Positions 38,361 to 48,500 are shown, counted from the first letter of the stretch. The stretch: 64,000 nucleotides of DNA from Acidobacteriota bacterium (GCA_017304135.1 JAFLBB010000012.1:1-64000), one strand, 5' to 3'. Numbers and translations are program-made. The notes: generated from the letters alone by a model not told the origin.

Positions 38361-39503
38361 ATGAAGATCGCTCTCCTCACCACATTCAAGGCCAGCCGCA
38401 AGGAACCGCTGGCCGTGCAACTGGCCCGCATCCACGCCGCTTTTCATGCAGCCGGTGAGGGAGAGCCCACGGTTCGCTTCCGGTTTGCCGATTCGCCACT
38501 GCTGGGCTCGTCGTCGATGATCGACCGCGTGCTCAAGCGCCAGCCCAGCCTCGAACCCTTCACGGCGACGGTGTCAGCCGCGCTGGGCATCCCCGCTGTG
38601 CGGCAGATCACGAACATGCCGGGCTCGCCGATGGCGGACCAGGCAGTTCCCTTTGCCACGCTGCTTGCGGTTGCCGAAGGCGTGCCCCGTTCGTATCCGC
38701 TGCACGCGATCGGCATCGACTTCCATAGCGCGGCGTTCGGCGAGGCGGACGTGCTCAACCCGGCGCTGGGGGCGACCACGGCCGGCATCCTGGTGGGCGA
38801 CTGCTGGTGGGTGAGCGGCCGTTCGCGCACGGTGATGGTCATCACAGCGGTGGAGGGCGATCCCGCCGCGAAGAAGCTGCCTCCGCTGCCCGCTCCGGTG
38901 CAGTCGATTCTGGAGGCGTGCGGCGCGGTGAAGAAGACGGTCCAGATTCCCTGCTCGTCCCCCGCCGCCACCCCGCAACCGCTGGCCGACCCGGCCAAGG
39001 TGCAGGCGGTCAGGGAACTGGCCGCGTCGTACCGCGCACGGCTGGCGGAGATGATCGACCGGGCCGCGCTGCCGCATCCACTTCCGCCCGCCGCCGACAT
39101 CCGGCAGGCGATGCTCGGCGTCACCTCGGGTCCAAAGAAACCGGCGCTCGTGGCCGCGTTCAAGCCGTTGGGTTACACCTGCCGCGGGGAATCGGGGACC
39201 TTCACGTTACGCCGCCGCACCGCCGGCAACCTCACGGTGGAGGCCTCGCTCGACGTAGGCACCTGGAGCAATAGCCTGACGGGCAGTTTTCACATTTACG
39301 GTTGGGGATTCACCGCCGTGCTTCCGCTGCCGGTGGCGGTGCATGCCATCGGGGGCGGTCAGTATCCCATCGGCGACGCGGAGAGTTGGAGCCGCATCGT
39401 CGCCAATCTCGCGGCGCTGGTCGCTGAGTACGATCGTTCTTTCGTTCCGGCGGTGGAAGAGGCCGCCGGGCCCTCGCCTGAGTGGTACACGCCGGACAGC
39501 TAA
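38361..39503 (+). CDS. Hypothetical protein, unknown function
   Basis: 380 residues with a strong GGGAGGAGG before the ATG. No signal peptide. I do not recognise a family. Residues 1-200 form an alternating strand/helix pattern with FADSPLLGSSSMIDRVLKR, NMPGSPMADQAVPFATLLAV and LHAIGIDFHSAAFGEADVL. Residues 200-260 are helical and 265-370 beta-rich (TFTLRRRTAGNLTVEASLDV, GSFHIYGWGFTAVLPLPVAV). Its stop codon overlaps the stop of the convergent gene in the tetranucleotide CTAA. Confidence 0.7.
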   Translation: MKIALLTTFKASRKEPLAVQLARIHAAFHAAGEGEPTVRFRFADSPLLGSSSMIDRVLKRQPSLEPFTATVSAALGIPAVRQITNMPGSPMADQAVPFATLLAVAEGVPRSYPLHAIGIDFHSAAFGEADVLNPALGATTAGILVGDCWWVSGRSRTVMVITAVEGDPAAKKLPPLPAPVQSILEACGAVKKTVQIPCSSPAATPQPLADPAKVQAVRELAASYRARLAEMIDRAALPHPLPPAADIRQAMLGVTSGPKKPALVAAFKPLGYTCRGESGTFTLRRRTAGNLTVEASLDVGTWSNSLTGSFHIYGWGFTAVLPLPVAVHAIGGGQYPIGDAESWSRIVANLAALVAEYDRSFVPAVEEAAGPSPEWYTPDS

Positions 39504-39940
39504 GCTCCGTCCCCCTCCGTTAACCCGCCCTCCTCCGCCGGCTCCCAGCGGCCATTGACGGATTGGACGCACCGCCAATGGATCCGTGCGAACTCCGCCC
39601 GCGCCTCGGCGAGCAGACTGGCGTCATCGCTCTCGATGTGCAGGTCTGCCTCGTGGCAGAAGAGCACCTCGCAAACAGGCGCACTCAGGTGGACATCGCT
39701 CTCACCCAGTTCCAGGCGCCCCTCGGCCTCCCACCGGGCAATGCAATCCGCGACCTCTGCGATGGCTGCCTCGTGGGTTTCCCACTGACGGTCGAATGGT
39801 TCGGTGGCCCACCCCAACATCAGTTCGACACGCTCGCCCACATGCTTGCGCCACAGACGCTCCACCACCGGAAGCGCGTCTCGCAAGCTACCTCCCTTGG
39901 GCGGTGTGGCGAAGAGGACTGTCCGCTTTACCGCATCCAT
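39500..39940 (-). CDS. Hypothetical protein downstream of sulfatase
   Basis: 146 residues, cytoplasmic by sequence. The start MDAVKRTVLFATPPKGGSLRDALPVVERLW and an acidic C-terminal half (EADLHIESDDASLLAEARAEF) are visible; no known motif. The gene overlaps the end of the preceding sulfatase gene by 13 bases, so the two are translated from one message. Function unknown. Confidence 0.65.
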   Translation of the reverse strand: MDAVKRTVLFATPPKGGSLRDALPVVERLWRKHVGERVELMLGWATEPFDRQWETHEAAIAEVADCIARWEAEGRLELGESDVHLSAPVCEVLFCHEADLHIESDDASLLAEARAEFARIHWRCVQSVNGRWEPAEEGGLTEGDGA

Positions 39941-41262
39941 GCGCGCGCCGGGTCGTTGGTCGCCACCATTCGTTCCTCCAGCGCCCCGCGCATCTCGGCG
40001 ATCACCTGCTTGTGCAGCCGCGTCGGCTTCTCAGCCAGGTTGCGCACTTCGCCGGGGTCCTTGTCGGGCTCATACAACGCCTCGCGCTTGGACTCCCACA
40101 GGATGTACTTGTAGAAGCGCGTGCGAACAAGCCGGTACGGTTCCACGGCCACTCTGATTGCCAGCCCCTCGGGCCGCCCGTCGTTCCACACGGCGAAGCC
40201 ATGCTCGTGCCGCGAATGGCCGTCGATGAGTTCTTCACGCAGGGTTACGCCGGAGAGCTTGTAGGCCGGCTTGACGCCCGCGAAATCCATCCAGGTGGCC
40301 GGAGCGTCGATGGAGCAAACCGGCGCGCCCTGCTTGCCGCGCGCCTTCACCACGCCGCCGGAAACGATGTAGGGCACGCGCACGCTCTCGTCCCAGGGGT
40401 GGACCTTGCCGTTGAGGCCCCTCGTGCCGCACAGGTAGCCGTTGTCTCCGATGAAGAAGACCAGGGTGTTCTCCCACTGCCCCGCTTTTTCCAGCGCCGC
40501 AATCACGCGCCCCACGCCGGCATCCATGTGCGAAATCACCGCGTAATAGGTGGCCCAGTCGAAAGGCTTGCCTCCAGCGGGGTGCGCGGGCGGCGGCTGG
40601 GCCTTGCCTGCGTATTGCGACTTGTAGGGCTCCACCGCGGTCCACGGCGTGTGCGGCGCGTTGTAGGTGAGCCACAGGAAGAAGGGTTGCTCCTTCGACG
40701 ACTTCTCGATCACCCCCACGGCGGCGTCGCTGAGCAAGTCCGTGATGTGGCCCTTGGTCTCTTCGTCCTTGCCGTCGAGGCCGCGGCGCAGCATGGGGTC
40801 GACATACTTGCTGCCCCCGCCGCGCAGCCACAGCGGCGCCTTGGCAAAGCCGCACTCCTGGGGCATGTTCGTGATGTGCCACTTGCCGACAAGGTTGGTG
40901 TCGTAGCCCGAGCGGCGCAATTGCTCGATGACGGTGGGCGGGTAGCCAGGCTTGAAGGCCGTGTAGCCGTTGGATTGCAGCCCGCTCTGGTACGTCTCCA
41001 GGCCGGAGAGCATAACCCCGCGCGACGGGCAGCACTGCGAGGTGCTGATCATGGCGTGGGTGAAGTTCACGCCGCGCGCGGCCAGCCTGTCGAGGTTGGG
41101 CGTCTGGATGTGCGGGTTTCCCGCCGCGCCCAGGCACTGGTAGTGATGGTCGTCGGAAAAGATGAAGACGATGTTGGGCTTTCGCGCCCCGCTTTGCGCC
41201 ATGCCCGCGCCCGTGATCGCCGCCCCCGCGGCTGCTCCCGCAAACCTTCGCCGGTTCAACAT
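39928..41262 (-). CDS. Secreted sulfatase (type I)
   Basis: 444 residues from the ATG at 41262 (MLNRRRFAGAAAGAAITGAG, Tat-like signal). The arylsulfatase metal site PNIVFIFSDDHHYQ, the Cys-x-Pro-Ser-Arg formylglycine motif in SQCCPSRGVMLSG, LVGKWHITN, the NAPHTPW stretch and GDNGYLCG are all visible. The Cys must be converted to formylglycine by a separate maturation enzyme (none in this window). It probably removes sulfate esters from polysaccharides in the periplasm. It is divergent from the PQQ dehydrogenase gene at 41335 with 72 bases between. Confidence 0.93.
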   Translation of the reverse strand: MLNRRRFAGAAAGAAITGAGMAQSGARKPNIVFIFSDDHHYQCLGAAGNPHIQTPNLDRLAARGVNFTHAMISTSQCCPSRGVMLSGLETYQSGLQSNGYTAFKPGYPPTVIEQLRRSGYDTNLVGKWHITNMPQECGFAKAPLWLRGGGSKYVDPMLRRGLDGKDEETKGHITDLLSDAAVGVIEKSSKEQPFFLWLTYNAPHTPWTAVEPYKSQYAGKAQPPPAHPAGGKPFDWATYYAVISHMDAGVGRVIAALEKAGQWENTLVFFIGDNGYLCGTRGLNGKVHPWDESVRVPYIVSGGVVKARGKQGAPVCSIDAPATWMDFAGVKPAYKLSGVTLREELIDGHSRHEHGFAVWNDGRPEGLAIRVAVEPYRLVRTRFYKYILWESKREALYEPDKDPGEVRNLAEKPTRLHKQVIAEMRGALEERMVATNDPARAWMR

Positions 41263-41334
41263 AACCCCGCCATCTTCTCGCCCCAGGTAACTCCGTTGCA
41301 AGCCCGGCCGTCTCATTGATACAGTCTCCCCTTT

Positions 41335-43188
41335 ATGCAACGCCGCAGCTTTCTGATTCAATCGGCCGCAGCCGCCGCCCTGATTCCTGGTCCGCGCGCC
41401 CTCGCCGCCACCCCGCGCGAACGCGAATGGAACTGGTATGCCGGCGACGCCCAAGCCTCGCGCTACTCACCCGTCGAGCAGATCACCCCGTCCAATGTGA
41501 AGAACCTGAAGGTGGCCTGGGTCCACAAAACCGGCGACGCCAACCTGCGCCCGGCCACCGCCAGCGAGTGCACTCCCATCGTCGTCGACGGCGTCATGTA
41601 CATCACCACGCCGCGTGTGAAGGTCCAGGCAATCGACGCCGCCTCAGGCAAGCTGCTGTGGTCGTTCGATCCCTCCATGGGGCGGCCCGTGCGGCGCTCG
41701 CCCGGCAACAACCGCGGCGTCTGCTACTGGGAAGAAGGCGACGACAAGCGCATCTTCTCCTGCTACCAGGACACACTCCTCGCGGTGAACGCCAAAACCG
41801 GCCAGCTTGTGGAGACCTTCGCCAACAAAGGCGTGCTCGACCTCAAGGAAGAGTTCGACCACGACATGCGCAATCTCTCCTTCAAGCACACCTCGCCGGT
41901 GGTCGTCTATAAAGACGTCATCATCACCGGCGGCGGTGGCGGCGAGGGACCGTATCCCGAAGCCCCCGGCCACATTCGCGGCTGGGATGCCAAGACCGGC
42001 AAGCGCCGCTGGATCTTCCACACCGTGCCGCGTCCGGGCGAGTTCGGCAACGATACCTGGGAGGGCGACTCGTGGCTCTCCACCGGCGGCACGAACAACT
42101 GGGCGGGCATGAGCGTCGACCCCAAACGCGGGCTCGTCTTCGCCGGCATCGGTTCACCCGCGTTCGATTTCTACGGCGGCAACCGCAAGGGCGCCAACCT
42201 GTTCGGCAACTGCGTCCTGGCCCTCGACGCGCTCACGGGTGAGCGCAAGTGGCACTACCAGATCGTCCATCACGATGTGTGGGACATGGATCTGCCGGCC
42301 CAACCCGCGCTCATCACCATGCGCCACGGCGGCAAACTGATCGACGCCCTCGTGCAACCCTCCAAGCAAGGCTGGATGTGGTTCCTCAACCGCGAAACCG
42401 GACAGCCCATCTGGCCCGTGGAGGAGCGGCCGATGCCGCAGTCGGACCTCGAAGGCGAGCGCCTGCACCCAACGCAGCCCTTCCCCTCCAAGCCCCCCGC
42501 CATTTCGCGCCAGGGCTGGAAGGACGAGTGGATCACCGACATCTCACCCGAGGCCAACGCCTACGTGAAGGACATCCTCCAGGGCATCAAGCGCGGGCCG
42601 ATCTACACGCCCAATGCCAAGGGCGGCTATCTCGTGCATCCCGGCTTCCGCGGCGGCCCGCTGTGGGGCGGCTGCTCGTTCGACCCCAAGCGCAACCGCG
42701 TGTTCGTCAGCTCCGACGACACCTCGAACATTGTCGCCTTCGCCGACGCCAAGCCCGGCATGCCCTACCGCTATCAGCTCACCAAACGCAACGACCTGCG
42801 CGACCAGAACGGCTACCCCGGCATCAAGCCACCGTGGGGCTACATGACGGCGATTGATTGCGACAAGGGCGATTTCGCCTGGCGCGTGGTCAACGGCGAG
42901 TTCCCCGAACTCAAGGCCAAAGGGATCCCCAAGACAGGCACGAGTTCGCATGGCGGCAACATCTGCACCGCCGGCGGTCTGGTGTTCATGAGCGGTACGC
43001 ACGATCGCGTCTTCCGCGCCTATGAAAGCGACTCCGGCAAGGTGGTGTGGGAGCACCGCCTGGAGTCGGCCGGTTTTGCCACGCCCTGCAGTTACGAAGC
43101 CAACGGCAAGCAGTATCTGGTGGTGGCGGCCTGCGGCGGCAAGGAAGGCTCGCCCGCCTCCGACGAATTCATTGCGTTTAGCCTATAG
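41335..43188 (+). CDS. PQQ-dependent dehydrogenase (quinoprotein, GDH-like propeller)
   Basis: 617 residues with a QRRSFLIQSAAAAAL twin-arginine-type signal. WNWYAGDAQASRYSPVEQITPSNV and the repeated tryptophan-docking strands (IDAASGKLLWSFDP, WDAKTGKRRWIFHT, LDALTGERKWHYQ, YESDSGKVVWEH) define an eight-bladed PQQ propeller. No haem-binding CxxCH is present, so electrons must leave through a partner. The five-haem cytochrome gene begins 6 bases downstream and is the obvious candidate. Substrate (sugar or alcohol) undetermined. Confidence 0.92.
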   Translation: MQRRSFLIQSAAAAALIPGPRALAATPREREWNWYAGDAQASRYSPVEQITPSNVKNLKVAWVHKTGDANLRPATASECTPIVVDGVMYITTPRVKVQAIDAASGKLLWSFDPSMGRPVRRSPGNNRGVCYWEEGDDKRIFSCYQDTLLAVNAKTGQLVETFANKGVLDLKEEFDHDMRNLSFKHTSPVVVYKDVIITGGGGGEGPYPEAPGHIRGWDAKTGKRRWIFHTVPRPGEFGNDTWEGDSWLSTGGTNNWAGMSVDPKRGLVFAGIGSPAFDFYGGNRKGANLFGNCVLALDALTGERKWHYQIVHHDVWDMDLPAQPALITMRHGGKLIDALVQPSKQGWMWFLNRETGQPIWPVEERPMPQSDLEGERLHPTQPFPSKPPAISRQGWKDEWITDISPEANAYVKDILQGIKRGPIYTPNAKGGYLVHPGFRGGPLWGGCSFDPKRNRVFVSSDDTSNIVAFADAKPGMPYRYQLTKRNDLRDQNGYPGIKPPWGYMTAIDCDKGDFAWRVVNGEFPELKAKGIPKTGTSSHGGNICTAGGLVFMSGTHDRVFRAYESDSGKVVWEHRLESAGFATPCSYEANGKQYLVVAACGGKEGSPASDEFIAFSL

Positions 43189-43194
43189 ATAGTG

Positions 43195-43719
43195 ATGAAG
43201 CGCGCCCTCTACCTCATCGTGCTGGCGGCTCTGCCGCTGCTCATCGTCTTCGCCGACGATGAGTTGAAGACCGACCCCGTCGGCTACGCTCCTGCCCAGC
43301 CCATCGCCTACTCCCACAAAACGCACCTGGCGCTGGGGCTGAAGTGCAACGGCTGTCATGCCATGAAGCCCACTGAGGCCGGCGAGGGCTTTTCAATGGG
43401 CTTTCCGAAAGAGGCCTTCTGCATGGGCTGCCACACTTCCGTGAAGAAGGACTCGCCCGAGATCGCCAAGCTGGCCAAGGCGGCCGCCGACAAAAAGGCG
43501 GTGGAGTGGATTCGCGTCTACCGCCTCATGCCGATCGTGTGGTTCAACCACGCCTCACACACGCAGGAGGCCAAGATCGAATGTGCCGCCTGCCACGGCG
43601 CTGTGGCCTCAATGGCCGTCACCGCGAAAGCCCGCGTCCTGAACATGAAGGACTGCATGGATTGCCACGCCGAGCGCAACGCCCCCAACGGCTGCGACTT
43701 CTGCCACGCCAGCCAGTAA
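43195..43719 (+). CDS. Periplasmic five-haem cytochrome c
   Basis: 174 residues; signal peptide (KRALYLIVLAALPLLIVFA) then five CxxCH haem sites: CNGCH, CMGCH, CAACH, CMDCH and CDFCH. Additional His residues (YSHKTH, FNHASH) supply axial ligands as in class III (c3/c7) cytochromes. ATG at 43195; a GTG one codon earlier is possible. It follows the PQQ dehydrogenase directly and is probably its electron acceptor. Multihaem class III cytochromes usually serve anaerobic or extracellular electron transfer. Confidence 0.92.
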   Translation: MKRALYLIVLAALPLLIVFADDELKTDPVGYAPAQPIAYSHKTHLALGLKCNGCHAMKPTEAGEGFSMGFPKEAFCMGCHTSVKKDSPEIAKLAKAAADKKAVEWIRVYRLMPIVWFNHASHTQEAKIECAACHGAVASMAVTAKARVLNMKDCMDCHAERNAPNGCDFCHASQ

Positions 43720-43720
43720 A

Positions 43721-43963
43721 TCAATCCTCAAACCACAACACGTGCGAGCAGCGCAGGCAGCGGTAAATGGTTGCCGTCTTGTTCAGGAAATCGAGGTTGA
43801 AAAAGGTCAGCTTGCGCGTGTTCAGCATCACCTTGCGCGCGGCAAAGCCCGTCTCCCCGCAGATGGGGCAAGCCACCTGCTTGCCGCAGACCTGGAGAAG
43901 GACGCCTTGCCCGGCGGGATGCGCTTCAATGCAGGGGCCCGCGGTGTTCACGGTCGGGTTCAT
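43721..43963 (-). CDS. Small zinc-ribbon protein
   Basis: 80 residues, GGAAAG upstream of the ATG. Two Cys pairs (CPICGETGF and CLRCSHVLWFED) flank LNTRKLTFFNLDFLNKTATIYR, a classic four-Cys zinc ribbon. Probably cytoplasmic; DNA, RNA or protein binding is possible. It is convergent with the cytochrome gene (1 base between stops). Confidence 0.75.
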   Translation of the reverse strand: MNPTVNTAGPCIEAHPAGQGVLLQVCGKQVACPICGETGFAARKVMLNTRKLTFFNLDFLNKTATIYRCLRCSHVLWFED

Positions 43964-44044
43964 ATGCCAGCTTTCCGGCGGCGCATTGCACCGCCTTCCT
44001 TCTGGGAAACGGCGAAGCGGACGCGCAGGTTCCGCGATTCGGAC

Positions 44045-45373
44045 CTAATGCGGATGGAGGGCGACGATTTCGAAGCCGCGGTTCGAACTTTCCACGCGGG
44101 TGGTCCGCAGCAGGGCCTCAAAGTGGGGCGCGCCTGACGTCTTTGCGGCGGGTAGGCGCTGCAGAAGATCGGCCAGGAAACTCTCGGTGGTGAGCAGGCT
44201 GCCGGCTGCCTCGGTGCTGGTCATGTCCGAGCCGGCCAGGATGAGCACGTTCCCCGTGCGCCCGAGGTTGGGCAGGCAGGCCAGCAGGGCGTATCCCTCG
44301 GTCCCCTCGCTGCCGCGGGACCGGCTGATGTAGCGCGGCGGTTCGCCCTGGCGCGGACGGCGGTTCTCCACCCACACGCGGGAGTCGCGCGCGTCGTGCT
44401 TGAGGTGGAAATCCTCCTTGCCGTCATACAAGTGGAAGTCCATGTTGCGGTCAAACAGGTTCACCCAGGGGATGGCCCGCTGCGAGCCAATGAGAATGTG
44501 GTTCCCGGATTGGAAGGCGCGGATGTTGTGGTCGCGCGTGTGGACCACCGAGGTCCGTTCGGGATTGAGCAGACGCGCTTCGGTGATCCGGCGCACCACC
44601 ATCACATCGGCCAGCGAAGTGTAGCGGCGGGCCATGAGGTAGCGCAGCAGGTCGCCATACTTGGGCGGCAACCCGTCGCGCTCGAACTCCGCCTCGTAGC
44701 CCCGGCGTACATACTCATCGATGCCGATCGACCGTTCGACGGCATCCTGCAAGGCGGCATACGAGGAATCGGCCACCACGAGATAGGATTCGGCCCCATT
44801 GGCGGCAAAGGCGGACCAGAACTGCCGCACGCTGGGGCCCGCCGCCGGTGGGGTGAGCGCGGCGCTCTGGCGGTAGAGCAGCCACCCGCAGGCGGCCGAC
44901 AGGATCAGGCATGCCGGGCCAAGCACCCACACAAGGCCCCGCCAGTGCTGCTCGATCGGGGGGGCGGGTTGAGCGTGCGGAGCGACGTCGGGCGTCTCCT
45001 CGCGTCCCCGCAGCAGCGGCGCGTAGGTGCCCTTGGACAACTCCAATACGATCTGTTCACCGCGTCCATCTTCGGCGAAATATCGCTCCAGGCGCTTCCG
45101 CAGCTGCGACGCCTGGACGCGCACGATCGTGTCCTGCGCCGAGTCGTAATCGTGGGGGCGTTGGAAGACGGCGACACCGATCTCGTGCTCGCGAATCTCA
45201 TCGGCCCCCTCGTTCCAACTGCGGCGGCATACATAATGCAGCAGTTCCTTGAGGCGCGTGGAGCGGTGCAGGTGAGGGGAGGAACAAAGGCGCGCAACCA
45301 GGGCCCAGCGTTCGTCGGCAGACACCGAATGCGGTGTTGCCATGGGCTCGACACCGGCATCGTGCTCCCTCAT
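44045..45373 (-). CDS. ToxR-like membrane-anchored regulator (predicted)
   Basis: 442 residues; an ATG at 45343 would remove ten. Residues 15-125 form a cytoplasmic winged-helix-like domain of a type frequent in Solibacter-group proteins (VFQRPHDYDSAQDTIVRVQASQLRKRLERYFA then VLELSKGTYAPLL). One membrane span (146-167) follows, and the rest is predicted outside the cytoplasm (YLVVADSSYAALQ, ITEARLLNPERTSVVHTRDH, SQRAIPWVNLFDRN). The layout matches ToxR/CadC one-component regulators. It is divergent from the TonB receptor at 45523, with a 22-bp palindrome between, which I take as its probable target. Confidence 0.72.
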   Translation of the reverse strand: MREHDAGVEPMATPHSVSADERWALVARLCSSPHLHRSTRLKELLHYVCRRSWNEGADEIREHEIGVAVFQRPHDYDSAQDTIVRVQASQLRKRLERYFAEDGRGEQIVLELSKGTYAPLLRGREETPDVAPHAQPAPPIEQHWRGLVWVLGPACLILSAACGWLLYRQSAALTPPAAGPSVRQFWSAFAANGAESYLVVADSSYAALQDAVERSIGIDEYVRRGYEAEFERDGLPPKYGDLLRYLMARRYTSLADVMVVRRITEARLLNPERTSVVHTRDHNIRAFQSGNHILIGSQRAIPWVNLFDRNMDFHLYDGKEDFHLKHDARDSRVWVENRRPRQGEPPRYISRSRGSEGTEGYALLACLPNLGRTGNVLILAGSDMTSTEAAGSLLTTESFLADLLQRLPAAKTSGAPHFEALLRTTRVESSNRGFEIVALHPH

Positions 45374-45441
45374 GCCCCCGATTCTAGCACCCAGGGGAGA
45401 TGTGTGAAATCCAATTCAAAACAAAAGACTTGCCGACTCCT

Positions 45442-45463
45442 TTCTCCGAGAATTCTCGGAGAA
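45442..45463. promoter_or_regulatory. 22-bp perfect palindrome, candidate operator
   Basis: Half-site TTCTCCGAGAA repeated inverted with no spacer (45442-45463). GAGAATTC also recurs as a direct repeat at 45448-45455 and 45459-45466, one helical turn apart. It lies between the divergent regulator and TonB receptor genes, 60 bases before the receptor start. As RNA it would form an 11-bp hairpin only if the loop were opened, so a protein-binding site is likelier. Confidence 0.6.
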
Positions 45464-45522
45464 TTCGCTTGTCTCCCAGACGCTCCCGAAGGACCATGGG
45501 CCCGAAGGAGTCTATCGTAGCC

Positions 45523-48500
45523 ATGAAGCTCACAATTCAAGTGTGCCTGCTCGCCTGTCTTGTTACGCTCGCCGCCTGGGGCCAGCAAACCACTGCCACC
45601 GTCGTCGGAACCGCACTCGACGCCAGCGGCGCTGCTGTGCCTGCGGCCACCATCCGGCTGCGGAATGTCGCCACTAACGTGGTGCGGGAAACCACCACCG
45701 ACGTCACCGGCCACTATTCGATTCCTTTCCTGCCGTCGGCCAGGTTTACGCTCACCGCGACGGCCAAGGGTTTCCGCACCTATCAAGTGGAGGCCTTCGA
45801 ACTCCAGGTTGGGCAGACGGCGCGCCTCGACCTGGTTCTCGAACTGGGCGAGGTGACGCAGACCATGAACGTCTCGGCCTCGGCGGCGGCGCTGCAAACC
45901 GAGTCAGCCAGCGTCGGCGCCGTGATCGACGGCTCGAAAATCGTCGACCTGCCGTTGAACGGCCGCAACTTCGTCCAGTTGGCGCAGCTCATCCCCGGCG
46001 TCAACCCGGGCACGCCCGGTTCGATCACGGTGCGCCGCGGGCGCGGCTCCATCGGGGAAACCTCGCGCAGCTTCGGCCAGACCGCCATGTCGGCCAACGG
46101 CGCGCGCGACACCAACAACCGCTTCTATCTCGATGGTGTCGAGTTCATGGACTACGATGCGTTCAGCTATCCGTTCGCCCTGTCGGTGGATTCGCTCTCC
46201 GAGTTCCGCGTCGAGACCTCCACCTACTCGGCTGAGTACGGCGCCTCGCCCGGCGGCCAGGTGAGCATCCTCACGCGGCGCGGCAGCAATGCCTTGCGCG
46301 GCACGCTGTGGGAGTTCAACCGCAACGACGCCCTCACGCAAACCTACAACGCCATCGCCAAGACCGGCGCCACCTCGCCTCGCCTCAACCGCAATCAGTT
46401 CGGCGCCAACGTCGGCGGACCGGTCTACATCCCCAAGATCTACAACGGCAAGGACCGCACCTTCTTCTTCTTCAATTGGGAGAGCGGAAAGCTGGCCTCC
46501 GGCGCCGCCGCGGGCTACCGCCTCGTGCCCCCTCCAGAGATGCGCAACGGCGACTTCAGCAAACTCACCAACTCCCGCACCGGCGCCCCGATCACCCTCA
46601 AGGATCCACTCAACGTCGGCATTGTGAACAACCAGATCCCGCGGTCCCTCATCAGCCAGCAGGCCGTGACGTTCCTCAAATACACACCCGGGCCGAACAC
46701 CAGCGTGGGCAACTTCAACTTCATCAACAACCCGCAGAGCGCCGTGGCGACCCAGGACAACTACACCTACCGCATCGACCACACACTCACTAATAAGGAC
46801 GCCCTCTCGTTCCGCTATGTCTGGAACTCCACCGTCGAGAAGGGTACGCCCTACTGGGGCAACGACGTGCGCGACAACGACTCCCGCACCCAGAACCTCG
46901 CCGGCACCTGGACACGCATGATGACGTCGTCGATCGTCAACGAGGTCCGCTTCGGGTGGAACGACATGACCGAGGACGAAATCTTCGGCACCACGAACAA
47001 ACCGGAATTCAACATCGCCAACGAGATGAAGATCCCGCTCGCCTCGCAATTGCCGGTCGATTTCGGCCCGCCGAGCATCTCGCTCAGCGGTCCTGAAGGC
47101 GGCTTCAGCGTGTTCAACATCCAGCGCCAGATCGGCCCGCGCGTGCGCGCCAACGCCGTCTTCAACTTCAACGACATCCTCTCCATGCAGCGCGGCAAGC
47201 ACTTCATCAAAATCGGCGCCGACTTTGTCCAGCGCGGCTTCACCTTCGAGCAGGCCCGCAACCCGCGCGGCGACTTCTCCTTCGACGGCACCTACACAGG
47301 TTCGGCCATGGCCGACTTCATGCTCGGCTATGTGAAGAGCGCCAACATCAATCCCGACCACACGAACACCGACTTGAAGGCCTTGTGGCAGAGCTACTAC
47401 GTGCAGGACGACTGGAAGGTGCTCCCCAATCTCACCCTCAACCTCGGCATGCGCTACGACTACCTGCAGCCGCTCTTCGATTCCCAGGGCCGCATGGCCA
47501 ATATCGAGCAGAATGGCCTCTTCGTGACGCGCCTGGTGACGCCGGCGACGGCGGCCTACTCACGCATGGTCCGCGGCGACAAGAACAACTTCGGCCCGCG
47601 CATCGGCCTTGCCTGGCGGCCGTCCTTCGTTCCCAAAACGGTGGTCCGCGCCGGCTACGGCATCTACTACAACCACATCCACCCCAACGCCCCGTTCGGG
47701 AACACGGAATCGTCCCAGGCCAAGAGCAGCTATTCGATCGTCGGCGCCGCCGCCGGCTCGCCCGATGTCTTCCTGAACGATCCGTTTCGCCGTGTCGGCA
47801 CGCCCGGCTTCGAGCTGAACGCCGTACCTTCCAACGACCCCAACTACCGCGACGCCTACATCCAGCAGTGGAACTTCACGCTGCAGACGCAGACCCTGGC
47901 CGGCTTCCTGCTCGATGCCGGCTATGTCGGCTCGAAGGGCACTCGCCTCAGCGTGACCCTGCCGGCAATGAACCGGCCCTTTGAAGTGGTTGACCCGCGC
48001 ACGCCGGGTCTGGCTTCGATCAATGCCCGCCGCCCCAACCAGTCGTTCCTGCGCGCCATCCAGGGCGACAAGTCCATCGGCAACTCCAGCTACCATTCCC
48101 TGCAGGTGCGCGCCGACCGCCGCATGGCCCGCGGCCTCACCTCGCTCACCGCCTACACCTGGTCCAAGTGCATCTCCGGGCCGAGCGACATCGGAGCCGA
48201 CATCGGCGGCGGCTCCTTCATCGGCGGCATCCAGAACATCTACGACCTCGCCAACGAACGCTCGCTGTGCGGCTTCGACGTGACCCAGCGCTTCGTGCAG
48301 TCGTTTGTCTATGATCTGCCGTTGTTCAACGGCGCCTCGCCCCTCGTGCGCACCCTCGCCGGCGGTTGGCAGTTGTCGAGCATCATTGTCGCCCAGAGCG
48401 GCTTTGCCTCCGACATCTCCTACGGGATCGACACCACCGGCGCCGGCGTCGGCTCGCGGCCCGATATGGTCGCCGGACAGAGCCCGAATCTCGACCCCGG

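Noticed and set aside
45442-45463. Palindrome as an IS end or a terminator
   Set aside because: No transposase, no target-site duplication, no T-tract; the position between divergent genes fits an operator.
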